Shown here: positions 1 to 8,305 of the stretch, piece after piece | How the letters are laid out: the number at the start of each line of letters is the position of its first letter | How positions within the stretch are numbered: the stretch's first letter is position 1 | Assembly (NCBI GenBank): GCA_040384665.1 | Contig: JAZKIY010000012.1 | Coordinates: 1 to 64,000 of the forward strand | Length of the DNA: 64,000 nt | Direction: 5' to 3' | Source: PCRC01 sp040384665 | GTDB lineage: Bacteria > Pseudomonadota > Gammaproteobacteria > Burkholderiales > Burkholderiaceae_C | Notes under the pieces: model-generated | Databases searched by the model: none | What the model saw: the letters and a program-made list of their open reading frames with translations, nothing else | Told to the model about the DNA's origin: nothing | Made by a program: the position numbers and the translations under genes

Positions 1-2
1 AC

Positions 3-935
3 TACTGGAGCGGCCAGATGATGTGGGAGTTCTACCAGGAGCTGCAGGGCGGCCGGGGCCCGGTGTTCCTCAAGCTCGACCACCTGGCCGACGAGACCAT
101 CTCGCAGATCGAGACCATCCTGCACACCAACGAGCGGCCCAGCCGCGGCCGCTTCCACGAAGGCCGCGGTACCAACTACCGCGAGCGCATGGTCGAGATG
201 CACATCTCCGAAATCGGCCTGTGCAGCGGCCACTCGGCATCGGGCGTCTGGGTGGACGAAAACGCCCGCACCACGGTGCCTGGCCTGCACGCGGCCGGGG
301 ATCTGGCCTGCGTACCGCACAACTACATGCTGGGCGCTTTTGTCTACGGCCGGCTGGCCGGTGAAAGCGCCGCAGCCTACTGCGCCGTGAATGCCCCACC
401 GCAGGTCAACGCGCAGCAGGTCGACGACGAGCGAAAGCGCGTCTGGGCGCCGCTGCTGCGCGAGAAAGGCCTGCCGCCCAACCAGGTCGAATACAAGCTG
501 CGCCGCATGGTCAACGACTACCTGCAGCCGCCCAAGGTCACCCGCAAGATGGAGATCGGGCTGGAGCGCTTCGAGGGCATCCGCCACGACCTCGACCAGC
601 TCAAGGCCCACGACCCGCACGAGCTGATGCGCGCGCTGGAAGTGCACTTCATCCGCGACTGCGCCGAGATGGCCGCACGCGCCTCGCTGTACCGCACCGA
701 AAGCCGCTGGGGCCTGTACCACGCGCGGGTGGACCACCCCGAGCGCAACGACGCCGACTGGTTTGTCCACGTGCAGCTGCAGAAAAACGCACAGGGCGAG
801 ATGGGCTGCTTCAAGCGCGCCATCGAGCCCTACATCGTGCCCATCGCCGCAACCGACAAGGCGGCGTACGAAAAGCTGCGCATTGCGCCCACCACCAGCA
901 CGGCAGCGGCGGCGCCCGAAGCCGTCGCTGCCTGA
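3..935 (+). CDS. AprA/fumarate reductase-like FAD flavoprotein, C-terminal part (5' truncated by the window)
   Basis: The reading frame is open from base 3, so the start and the N-terminal FAD-binding Rossmann part lie outside the window. The visible 310 residues hold the end of the FAD domain, including GLHAAGDLACVPHNYMLGA, the flavin-contacting segment of succinate dehydrogenase, fumarate reductase and adenylylsulfate reductase alpha subunits. A helical C-terminal domain follows, with an Ala-rich tail. The GHSASGVWVDENART stretch and the very next gene, an AprB-like two-cluster ferredoxin, point to an AprA-like member of the superfamily rather than a true succinate dehydrogenase. I infer a cytoplasmic two-subunit oxidoreductase acting on the substrate of the linked ABC importers. 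The substrate cannot be read from the sequence. Confidence 0.8.
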   Translation, partial: YWSGQMMWEFYQELQGGRGPVFLKLDHLADETISQIETILHTNERPSRGRFHEGRGTNYRERMVEMHISEIGLCSGHSASGVWVDENARTTVPGLHAAGDLACVPHNYMLGAFVYGRLAGESAAAYCAVNAPPQVNAQQVDDERKRVWAPLLREKGLPPNQVEYKLRRMVNDYLQPPKVTRKMEIGLERFEGIRHDLDQLKAHDPHELMRALEVHFIRDCAEMAARASLYRTESRWGLYHARVDHPERNDADWFVHVQLQKNAQGEMGCFKRAIEPYIVPIAATDKAAYEKLRIAPTTSTAAAAPEAVAA

Positions 936-954
936 ATTCCCAAGGAGCATTCCC

Positions 955-1197
955 ATGCACATCGCCCCGCTTGCCTTCGTGCCGCACAACGTGCCGGTCA
1001 CGGTGGATTCCGAGAAATGCATTGCCGACAAGGGCTGCACCGTCTGCGTGGACGTCTGTCCACTCGACGTGCTGGCCATCGACCTGAGCAAGGGCTCGGC
1101 CTACATGAAGTTCGACGAGTGTTGGTACTGCATGCCCTGTGAAAAGGACTGCCCGACCGGCGCGGTCCATGTCGACATCCCCTATCTCCTCCGTTGA
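955..1197 (+). CDS. AprB-like 2[4Fe-4S] ferredoxin
   Basis: This is an 80-residue ferredoxin with two cluster motifs: Cys22, 28, 31 and 35 (spacing C-X5-C-X2-C-X3-CP) and Cys56, 59, 62 and 66 (C-X2-C-X2-C-X3-CP). The widened first spacing and the order of the motifs resemble the beta subunit of adenylylsulfate reductase. AAGGAG sits about 8 bases before the ATG. It lies 19 bases after the flavoprotein gene and probably passes electrons to or from it. Its stop overlaps the region just before the solute-binding protein start. It could equally be a generic ferredoxin serving another enzyme of the operon. Confidence 0.88.
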   Translation: MHIAPLAFVPHNVPVTVDSEKCIADKGCTVCVDVCPLDVLAIDLSKGSAYMKFDECWYCMPCEKDCPTGAVHVDIPYLLR

Positions 1198-1217
1198 TTC
1201 CTTTTTTGAAAACCGCC

Positions 1218-2630
1218 ATGAAACCTTTCAACACCCTCCTCAGCGCGCTCGCGCTGGCCCTGAGCGTCACCGCCGCCCAGGCCGAAACCATCCGCGTCGC
1301 CATCGGCACGCAGGACACCACCATCAACTGCGCCACCGGCGGCCTGCTGATCCGTGAACTGAAGCTGCTTGAAAAGCATTTGCCACGCGACGGCAAGTAC
1401 AAGGGCGTGACCTACGATGTGCAGTGGAAGAACTTCACGTCCGGCGCGCCGCTCACCAACGAGATGGTGGCCGACAAGCTCGACATCGGCGCGATGGCAG
1501 ACTTCCCCGGTTCCAACAACGGCGCGGCCTTCCTGAAAGCTGGCAAGCGCAGCATCTTCCTGACGGTGCTGTCGGGCAGCACGCTGGGCAGCGGCAACGG
1601 CATCGTGGTGCCGCTGCAGTCCAAGGTGACGGCGCTGTCGGAACTCAAAGGCCGCACGATTTCCGTGCCGTTCGCATCCACCTCGCACGGCATGTTGCTG
1701 CGCGCAGTGGCCGCCCAGGGCTGGGACCCGCAGAAGGACGTCAACATCATCACGCAGGCGCCTGAAGTGGCCGGCCCCGCGCTGCAGGCCAACAAGATCG
1801 AGGCGCACGCCGACTTCGTGCCCTTCGTCGAGCTGTTCGAGCACCGCGGCTACGCCCGCAAGATCTACGACGGCTCTCAGGCCAACGCGCCCACCTACCA
1901 CGGTGCTTTGGTGGCGGCCGAGTTCGCGCAGAAGTACCCCGAGATCGTCGTTGCCTACCTGCGCGCCGCGATCGAGGCCGACCAGCTCTTCGCCGCCGAA
2001 CCCGAGAAGTACAGCGAGCTGATCGAGAAGGTCACCGGCATCGAAGCGGCGGTGAACTACCTGTACCACGGCCCGCTCGGCCTGCAGACCCGCGACCTGA
2101 CCTGGAAGCCCGAGTACCGCCAGGCGCTGAAGACGTCCATCGAGACGCTGAAACTGATGGGCCGCGACTCGCCGCTGAACGCCGACACCTTCGTCGAAGA
2201 CCAGTACATCCGCGCCGCGTTCAAGCAGGCCGGACTGAGCTACGACGCACGGCTGAAGAACTACGACAAGCTGCCGCTCAAGGCCAACGACGCGGTCACT
2301 GGCAAACCGATCACCGACACCCAGCGCGTGGCCGGCCTGTGGCTGCAGGGTGAGCCCAAGGTGCGCCACTACGCCAGCATCGAGGGCGCCTTCACCGACC
2401 TGCGCAAGGCCGAGCAGGCAGGCAAGACGGTGCGCGCCGTGTATGTGCACGACCAGATCCACCGCATCAAGCTGCTGGCGCCGCTTGCGTCGTTTGCCAT
2501 CGACAACAAGGGCCAGCTCACCGCCTTTTTGCAGAAGGACGCCGCGGCCGCCTACGCCCGTGCCAACAAGGGCCAGGTGCTGGACTACGCCGCGCTGCGG
2601 GCCGGCAAGACCACCCTCGCCGCGAACTGA
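1218..2630 (+). CDS. ABC transporter solute-binding protein (NitT/TauT type), long form
   Basis: A periplasmic binding protein of 470 residues. The ATG at 1218 is chosen because it directly begins a classical signal peptide (MKPFNTLLSALALALS, cleaved near AQA-ET); a TTG 24 bases upstream would only add a charged leader. The body has the NMT1/SsuA pattern: an N-terminal strand TIRVAIGTQ, a segment reading KLDIGAMADFPGSNNGAAF and a lobe with KGRTISVPFASTSHG. It is about 140 residues longer than usual SsuA/TauA proteins, the excess being a C-terminal extension. The permease and ATPase genes follow at once, so it feeds that importer. The ligand is unknown; sulfonate-, nitrate- and amide-type ligands all occur in this family. 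Confidence 0.85.
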   Translation: MKPFNTLLSALALALSVTAAQAETIRVAIGTQDTTINCATGGLLIRELKLLEKHLPRDGKYKGVTYDVQWKNFTSGAPLTNEMVADKLDIGAMADFPGSNNGAAFLKAGKRSIFLTVLSGSTLGSGNGIVVPLQSKVTALSELKGRTISVPFASTSHGMLLRAVAAQGWDPQKDVNIITQAPEVAGPALQANKIEAHADFVPFVELFEHRGYARKIYDGSQANAPTYHGALVAAEFAQKYPEIVVAYLRAAIEADQLFAAEPEKYSELIEKVTGIEAAVNYLYHGPLGLQTRDLTWKPEYRQALKTSIETLKLMGRDSPLNADTFVEDQYIRAAFKQAGLSYDARLKNYDKLPLKANDAVTGKPITDTQRVAGLWLQGEPKVRHYASIEGAFTDLRKAEQAGKTVRAVYVHDQIHRIKLLAPLASFAIDNKGQLTAFLQKDAAAAYARANKGQVLDYAALRAGKTTLAAN

Positions 2631-2636
2631 CACACC

Positions 2637-3506
2637 ATGGGCAGCGTGGCATCTTCAGCGCCGCTGGGCGCGCTTTCGCAGGCGGGCACTGCGCCGGCCG
2701 AGGTGCGCACGGCTGCGCGCCCGCCGGTAGCCTGGGGCCGCTGGGCCGTGCAGGGCGCGTCGCTGCTGCTGTGCCTGCTGGCCTGGCATCTGGCGGCCAC
2801 CTTCAAGCTGCACCTGGGCCTGGTCACTTTCGCCAATGTGCCCCTGCCTTCGGAAGCCCTTGAAGCAGCCTGGCAACTGTTGCAATCGCCAAAGTTGCGG
2901 CTGCACCTGGCCAGCAGCCTGTGGCGGGTCTTCGTCGGCTTTGGTCTGGCAGCGGTGCTGGGTGTCTTGCTGGGCCTGCTGATCGGCCGGCTGCGCTGGG
3001 CCCGGCTGGGCATGCTGCCGCCGCTGGAGGTGCTGCGCCCCATTCCGGCGGTGGCGTGGATACCGCTGGCGATCCTGATGTTTCCGTCGTCCGAAGGCAG
3101 CATGATTTTCATCACCTTCATCGGCGCGCTGTTTCCGATTCTGCTCAACACCATCCATGGCGTGGAGAGTGTGGATGCGCGGCTGATCGCGTCGGCGCGC
3201 AGCCTGGGTACCAGCGGCTGGCGGCTTTTTACCGAGGTAATCGGCCCCGGCTCGGCGCCCAGCATCGTCACGGGCCTTTCCATCGGCATGGGCACCTGCT
3301 GGTTCTGCCTGGTCACCGCCGAAATGATCTCGGGCCAGTACGGCATTGGCTACTACACCTGGGAGTCGTACACCGTGCAGCTGTATGCCAACATCATCGT
3401 CGGCATGCTGTTGATCGGTGTGCTGGGCATGGGCAGCAGCGCCTTGATCCAGCGCGTGGGCCAGTGGCTGATGCCTTGGTACCGGCCGCAGCGGAGCGCC
3501 GCATGA
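2637..3506 (+). CDS. ABC transporter permease (NitT/TauT type)
   Basis: An inner-membrane permease of 289 residues with about six hydrophobic segments. The EAA-type coupling loop is visible in LIASARSLGTSGWRLFTEVIGPG (about residues 182-204), which contacts the ATPase. A 35-residue Ala/Pro-rich cytoplasmic leader precedes the first membrane helix. The gene starts 6 bases after the binding-protein stop and overlaps the ATPase gene by 4 bases (ATGA), so the three are translationally coupled. Confidence 0.88.
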   Translation: MGSVASSAPLGALSQAGTAPAEVRTAARPPVAWGRWAVQGASLLLCLLAWHLAATFKLHLGLVTFANVPLPSEALEAAWQLLQSPKLRLHLASSLWRVFVGFGLAAVLGVLLGLLIGRLRWARLGMLPPLEVLRPIPAVAWIPLAILMFPSSEGSMIFITFIGALFPILLNTIHGVESVDARLIASARSLGTSGWRLFTEVIGPGSAPSIVTGLSIGMGTCWFCLVTAEMISGQYGIGYYTWESYTVQLYANIIVGMLLIGVLGMGSSALIQRVGQWLMPWYRPQRSAA

Positions 3507-4351
3507 GCGCCGGCCGCATCACCATCCAGGACGTGTCGATACGGCTGGGCACCGACGGCGGCCAAGCCGGCGTGGAGGTACTGCACCGGGTCTCGGCCGA
3601 TTTCGCGCCGGGCGAGTTCATCTGCCTGCTCGGCCCCTCGGGTTGCGGCAAATCCACCCTGCTGGGTGCGCTGGCCGGCCACCTGCGCCCGAGCAGCGGC
3701 AGCCTGCTGCTCGACGGCGCGCCCGTCGACGGCCCCGATCCCGACCGGGGTCTGGTGTTCCAGCACCACACGCTGTTCCCGTGGAAAACCGTGCTCGACA
3801 ACGTCGGCTACGGCCTCAAGATGAAGGGCGTACCCAAGGCGCAACGCGACCTGCAGGCCGCTGCGCTGATCGAGCTCGTGGGGCTGGCCGGCTTCGAGCA
3901 GCGCTACCCGCGCGAGCTGTCGGGCGGCATGCAGCAGCGGGTGGAAATTGCGCGCGTGCTGATCAACCACCCACGCGTGCTGCTGATGGACGAACCCTTT
4001 GGCGCGCTCGATGCGTTGACCCGCGTCAAGATGCAGGAGCTGCTGCTGGACGTGTGGGCCCGCATCCACACCACCGTGGTCTTCATCACCCACGACATCG
4101 ACGAAGCCCTGTTCCTGGCCGACCGGCTGCTGGTGATGGGCCCGCGGCCTGGCCGCATCGTCGAGGAGATCGTGCCCGGCTTTGCCCGGCCCCGCCATGC
4201 CGACATCGTGACCGACCCGCATTTCGTTGCTCTGAAACGCCGCTGCCTCGCGCTGCTGCACGACGACGCCCACCCGCCGCTCGACCGGCTGACCCCGCTC
4301 GGCCACGCCCCGGTGGCCGAGGCCGCCACCCACTGGCGCTTTGCCGTCTGA
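3503..4351 (+). CDS. ABC transporter ATP-binding protein (NitT/TauT type)
   Basis: A 282-residue nucleotide-binding subunit. Walker A GPSGCGKST is at about 44-52, a Q-loop lies in LVFQHHTLFPWK near 84-95, the signature LSGGMQQR is at 139-146, Walker B LLMDEP at 160-165 and the switch His at 197. The start at 3503 overlaps the permease stop by 4 bases; the open frame extends much further upstream, but that stretch is antisense-like shadow of the permease. It energises the importer formed by the two preceding genes. Confidence 0.9.
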   Translation: MSAGRITIQDVSIRLGTDGGQAGVEVLHRVSADFAPGEFICLLGPSGCGKSTLLGALAGHLRPSSGSLLLDGAPVDGPDPDRGLVFQHHTLFPWKTVLDNVGYGLKMKGVPKAQRDLQAAALIELVGLAGFEQRYPRELSGGMQQRVEIARVLINHPRVLLMDEPFGALDALTRVKMQELLLDVWARIHTTVVFITHDIDEALFLADRLLVMGPRPGRIVEEIVPGFARPRHADIVTDPHFVALKRRCLALLHDDAHPPLDRLTPLGHAPVAEAATHWRFAV

Positions 4352-4369
4352 TTTTTTTGCGCCACCACC

Positions 4370-5347
4370 ATGCCCCTGCTCCAAGACCCCCCGCTGGTTT
4401 CCCCTGCCCTGCAGGCCCGCCTGCAAAGTGCCGATGCCGGCGTGCGCCGCATCGCCCTGATCGAACTGGCCGATGAGGAAGAAGAAGACCTGCTGCCCTG
4501 GCTGGTAGAGGCCTTGCGCGACCCGCAGCCCGAAGTCCGCGCCGAGGCCGCCCAGCGCTTGCTGGGCTGGGAAACCACCGACGCCATAGAAGCCCTGGCC
4601 ACCGCGCTGGGCGATGGCGACGACAGGGTGCGCAGCGCCGCCGCGCTCACGCTGGCCGAGGTCAAGACCGCGCAGGCCGGCAAGGTACTGCTGCGCTGGG
4701 CCCGGCATGGCGACACCTTCACACTGGCCGCGGTGCTGCGCGCCCTGCGCGAGCTGCGCCTGCCCGAGGCCACACCGGCGGCCATCGCCGCACTCGGCCA
4801 CAGCCACGCTGCCGTGCGCCGCGAAGCCGTCAGCGTGCTGGGCTGGCTCAAGCAGGTGGCCGCGCTGCCCCAGCTCGCCGGTATAGCGCACCACGATGCC
4901 GACGCCGAGGTCCGCCGCGCGGCCATTGGCGCACTGGGCCTGGCCCAGCCCGCGCTGGTGCAGGACGTGACCACCGCCCTGCTGGCCGGCCTGCGCGATG
5001 CGGCCTGGCCGGTGCGCGAGGAGTCCGCCGCCACGCTGGGCAAACTGAAAGTGCAGGCCGCCGTGCCGGCGCTGGTGGAGGCACTGGCCGACGACTACTG
5101 GCAGGTGCGGCTGCGCGCCGCCCGTGCGCTGGGCCTGCTGCGCGCCACCGCCGCCGTGCCCGCACTGGGCCTGGCGCTGCGCCACGAGATCAGCAACCTG
5201 CGCAAGGAAGCCGCGATCGCACTCGGTGAAACCGGCGACCCCGCCGCCATCGCGCTGCTGGAGCCCGCCGAGGCCGACCCCGACCCCGAGGTGCGCAAGC
5301 TGGCCCGCATTGCGCTGCAGTCGCTGCGCCTGAAAGGGGCAGCATGA
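4370..5347 (+). CDS. HEAT-repeat protein
   Basis: A 325-residue all-helical protein made of about eight to nine HEAT repeats, recognisable by recurring patterns such as PEVRAEAAQRLLG, DRVRSAAALTLAE, AAVRREAVSVLGWL, AEVRRAAIGALG, WPVREESAATLGKL and PEVRKLARIAL. No signal peptide or catalytic motif is visible, so it is probably a cytoplasmic scaffold. Relatives with this repeat style include phycobilin-lyase-like and deoxyhypusine-hydroxylase-like proteins, but no heme or metal ligands stand out here. It is locked between two ABC importers and overlaps the DUF971 gene by 4 bases (ATGA), so it probably serves the AprAB-like oxidoreductase or its cofactor loading. That role is inference. Confidence 0.8.
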   Translation: MPLLQDPPLVSPALQARLQSADAGVRRIALIELADEEEEDLLPWLVEALRDPQPEVRAEAAQRLLGWETTDAIEALATALGDGDDRVRSAAALTLAEVKTAQAGKVLLRWARHGDTFTLAAVLRALRELRLPEATPAAIAALGHSHAAVRREAVSVLGWLKQVAALPQLAGIAHHDADAEVRRAAIGALGLAQPALVQDVTTALLAGLRDAAWPVREESAATLGKLKVQAAVPALVEALADDYWQVRLRAARALGLLRATAAVPALGLALRHEISNLRKEAAIALGETGDPAAIALLEPAEADPDPEVRKLARIALQSLRLKGAA

Positions 5348-5640
5348 ACCAGGCCCCGCTCGCCATCCAGCGGCTCGGCACGGCCCTGCACCTGACCTGG
5401 GCCGATGGCAGCGCCAGCCTGCTGGAGGGTGCCGCGCTGCGCGGTGCCTGCCGTTGTGCGGCCTGTGTGCAGCAGGCACGCGCCGGTTCGCCAGTGGTGT
5501 CAGGCCGCAGCGTGACAGTGACCGACGCCTCACCGGTGGGCCACTACGGCGTGCAGCTGCATTTCAGCGATGGCCATACCCGGGGCATTTACCCGTGGAG
5601 CTACCTGCGCGACATCGCCGCACGGGGGCATTCGGCATGA
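5344..5640 (+). CDS. DUF971 (GBBH-like N-terminal domain) protein
   Basis: A 98-residue single-domain protein. It carries the family's Cys cluster GACRCAACV (Cys36, 38, 41), and its end, HYGVQLHFSDGHTRGIYPW, is the hallmark of the gamma-butyrobetaine hydroxylase-like N-terminal domain. Stand-alone DUF971 proteins are often tied to iron-sulfur proteins, and the cysteines could bind a metal. The gene overlaps both neighbours by ATGA, placing it strictly inside this operon. Its function is not known. Confidence 0.85.
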   Translation: MNQAPLAIQRLGTALHLTWADGSASLLEGAALRGACRCAACVQQARAGSPVVSGRSVTVTDASPVGHYGVQLHFSDGHTRGIYPWSYLRDIAARGHSA

Positions 5641-6506
5641 GCGCACAGTTGCGCGCCACCCTGCCGCATGCCGCCCTGCGCCGCGCGTCAGACACGGTGG
5701 TCGCTATCGGGAAGGCACAGCACGCAGGCCAGGTCACGCTCGAACACATCGGTGTGCGTTTCGGCCAGGGTGCCCGCGCGGTCGATGCCGTGCAGGACGT
5801 GTCGCTCCACATCGCACCGGGCGAGTTTGTGTCCATCGTCGGCCCTTCCGGCTGCGGTAAATCGACGCTTTTGAATGTGATCGCCGGGTTCACGCCGGCG
5901 TCCAGCGGCCAGGCCCTGCTCGATGGCCGCACCATCAGCGCGCCGGGGCCAGAACGGGGTGTGGTGTTCCAGCAGTACTCGCTGTTTCCCTGGCTCACGG
6001 TGCGTGGCAATGTTGAATACGGACTGCGGGTGCAAGGCCTGCCCCGCAGCCAGCGCCGCGCAGTGGCGGAGGAATGGCTGGCCCGCTGTGGCTTGGCCGA
6101 TTTTGCCCACCACTACCCCGAACAACTCTCCGGTGGCATGCGCCAGCGCGTGGGCATCGTGCGGGCGCTGGCCAACGAGCCGCAGGTGCTGCTGCTCGAC
6201 GAACCCTTCGGCGCGCTCGACGCGCAGACCCGCTCGGTCATGCAGGAAATCCTGCTCGACATCTGGCAGCGTTTCCGCATCTCGGTGCTGTTCATCACGC
6301 ACGACATCGAGGAAGCGGTTTTTTTGTCGGACCGCGTCTACGTGATGACCGCCCGGCCCGGCCGCATCAAGGCCGAGCTGCCGATTGCACTCCCACGGCC
6401 GCGCCAGCATGAGATGGCCAGCCATGGCGAGGGCCTCGCGCTGGTCCGCACACTGAAAGAACTGATACGGCATGAAAGCCTGCAGGCCTTTGCGATGCAG
6501 TCCTGA
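5637..6506 (+). CDS. ABC transporter ATP-binding protein, second importer
   Basis: A 289-residue ATPase with Walker A GPSGCGKST (69-77), Q-loop VVFQQYSLFPW, signature LSGGMRQRV (164-172) and Walker B VLLLDEP (184-190). The first 30 residues are an extra unstructured leader before the ABC core begins at about residue 32. The start at 5637 overlaps the DUF971 stop. It pairs with the binding protein and permease just downstream, so this system has the order ATPase-binding protein-permease, opposite to the first importer. Confidence 0.9.
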   Translation: MSAQLRATLPHAALRRASDTVVAIGKAQHAGQVTLEHIGVRFGQGARAVDAVQDVSLHIAPGEFVSIVGPSGCGKSTLLNVIAGFTPASSGQALLDGRTISAPGPERGVVFQQYSLFPWLTVRGNVEYGLRVQGLPRSQRRAVAEEWLARCGLADFAHHYPEQLSGGMRQRVGIVRALANEPQVLLLDEPFGALDAQTRSVMQEILLDIWQRFRISVLFITHDIEEAVFLSDRVYVMTARPGRIKAELPIALPRPRQHEMASHGEGLALVRTLKELIRHESLQAFAMQS

Positions 6507-6549
6507 ACGTCCCATTCCCCCTTTGATCCACCTCCGAGAAAAGCCCACC

Positions 6550-7530
6550 ATGACCACTCCCCTGTTCACCTGCCGCCTCGCGGTCATCGCGTCCGTCACC
6601 GCCCTGCTGTTCGGCACCAGCACCGCGATGGCGCAGGACAAGATTCGCCTCGCCATCAACCTGTCGCCGATCTCCGCGCTGCCGCTGATCGCGCAGAACA
6701 AGGGCCTGTTCCAGAAACAGGGGCTGGAAGTCACCATCACCAACTTCACCTCAGGCCGGCAGGCACTGGAAACCGTGATCGGCGGCGGCGCCGACATCGC
6801 GACCGCCGCCGAATCACCGGTGACCGCCGCCACCTTTGCCAACCAGAAGGTGGCGCTGCTGGCGCGCATGGAGTATTCGGAACTGAAAACGCTGGTCGTG
6901 CTGCCCGGCTACAAACAGCCGTCTGACCTGAAGGGCAAGAAGCTCGGCTACACCGCGGGCACTGGCAGCGAGGTCTACACGCACGAGCTGCTGAAACGCA
7001 TCGGCCTGGCCAAGACCGACGTGACGCTCGTGGCGCTGCGCCCGCAGGACATGATCGCGGCCGCCGCATCGGGCAGCATCGACGCCTACAACATCTGGGA
7101 GCCCTACGTCGCCAACGGCCGCAAGGCGCTGGGCGACAAGGCCAGGCTGCTGGACCTCGACAACGTGTATTCCGAAACCTTCAACGTGGTGGTGACCGAC
7201 GACTACGCGAAGAAGAATGCCAAGACCAACGCCGCGTTCCTGCGTGCGCTGCTGGAAGCCGAACGCTGGCTCAAGGCCAACCGCGAAGAAGCCATCACGC
7301 TGGTATCGGGCCTGGTCGGCATGAAGCGCGAGGACCTGGCCGAGGTCTGGAACGACTACATCTTTGAGCTCACGCTGGACAAGCGCACCGTGGATGCCCT
7401 GCGCAACCACGCGCAATGGCGCATCGACACCGGCAACGCGGCCGGTGGCGCCAAGACCCTGCCCGATTTCGGCACCGTGATCCAGACCGGCCCGCTGCAG
7501 GCCGTAGCGCCCGAGCGCGTCAAGCTCTGA
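6550..7530 (+). CDS. ABC transporter solute-binding protein, second importer
   Basis: A periplasmic protein of 326 residues. The ATG at 6550 begins a good signal peptide with cleavage near AMA-QDKIRLAINL. The mature part is typical NMT1/SsuA: LSPISALPLIAQNKGLFQK, then GGGADIATAAESPVTAATF for the ligand pocket and LKGKKLGYTAGTGSEVY for the second lobe. The open frame could start earlier, but the upstream segment lacks a signal sequence and overlaps the ATPase end. The ligand is unknown. Confidence 0.9.
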   Translation: MTTPLFTCRLAVIASVTALLFGTSTAMAQDKIRLAINLSPISALPLIAQNKGLFQKQGLEVTITNFTSGRQALETVIGGGADIATAAESPVTAATFANQKVALLARMEYSELKTLVVLPGYKQPSDLKGKKLGYTAGTGSEVYTHELLKRIGLAKTDVTLVALRPQDMIAAAASGSIDAYNIWEPYVANGRKALGDKARLLDLDNVYSETFNVVVTDDYAKKNAKTNAAFLRALLEAERWLKANREEAITLVSGLVGMKREDLAEVWNDYIFELTLDKRTVDALRNHAQWRIDTGNAAGGAKTLPDFGTVIQTGPLQAVAPERVKL

Positions 7531-7549
7531 TCTTGCAGGATTTGCTGCA

Positions 7550-8305
7550 ATGGCCTGGCTGAATTCCACACGGCTGGCGCAGATCGCGTCGGTGCCGCTG
7601 CTGCTCGCGCTGTGGCAGGGCGTCAGCGCGCTGGCGCTGGTGAACCCTGTGCTGTTTCCATCGCCAGTGGCGGTGGCGCAGGCGCTGGGCGATTACCTCG
7701 GCGCCGGTGACGGCTGGATGGACCTGCGCGCCAGCCTTGGCCGGGTGCTGATCGGCTACATAGCTGGCGCGTCGGTGGGCGTGGTGGTAGGCCTCTACAC
7801 CGGCACCCGCCCGCTGGTGAACGGGCTGCTGACGCCAGCACTGCAACTGCTGCGGCCTATTCCGCCCATCGCCTTCGTACCCATGGTCATCGTCTGGTTC
7901 GGGTTGACCGAATGGGGCAAGTGGTTCCTGGTGTTCTGGGGCGTGTTCTTCGCGGTCTGGCTGGCCACCCACATGGGCGTGCAGCGCGTCAACGAGAACT
8001 TCATCCGCGCCGCGCAAAGCCTGGGTACCAGCCGAAGCGGACTGCTGTGGACAGTGCAGTTGCCGGCCGCCGCACCGGTGATTCTGGTGGGCCTGCGCAC
8101 GGCCGTCAGCATCGCCTTCTACACGCTGGTAGCGGCCGAACTGGCGGGCGCCTTCGCCGGCATTGCCTACCGCATGGAAATCACCCAGCAGAACATGCAG
8201 ATCGGCCACACCATGGCTGGGCTGGTGCTGCTGGGCGTGGTGTCGGCCGGGGCCGACAAGTTGTTTGAATGGGGCGCCACGCGCCTCGTGCACTGGAAAG
8301 CATGA
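7550..8305 (+). CDS. ABC transporter permease, second importer
   Basis: A 251-residue permease with about six transmembrane segments and the EAA loop NFIRAAQSLGTSRSGLLWTV near 148-167. It begins 19 bases after the binding protein and overlaps the following amidase by 4 bases (ATGA). It completes the importer with the ATPase at 5637 and the binding protein at 6550. Confidence 0.9.
   Translation: MAWLNSTRLAQIASVPLLLALWQGVSALALVNPVLFPSPVAVAQALGDYLGAGDGWMDLRASLGRVLIGYIAGASVGVVVGLYTGTRPLVNGLLTPALQLLRPIPPIAFVPMVIVWFGLTEWGKWFLVFWGVFFAVWLATHMGVQRVNENFIRAAQSLGTSRSGLLWTVQLPAAAPVILVGLRTAVSIAFYTLVAAELAGAFAGIAYRMEITQQNMQIGHTMAGLVLLGVVSAGADKLFEWGATRLVHWKA

Noticed and set aside
3353..5533. A 726-codon minus-strand open frame across an ABC ATPase, the HEAT gene and DUF971
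   Set aside because: It crosses several genes with known domains on the other strand and shows no domain of its own.
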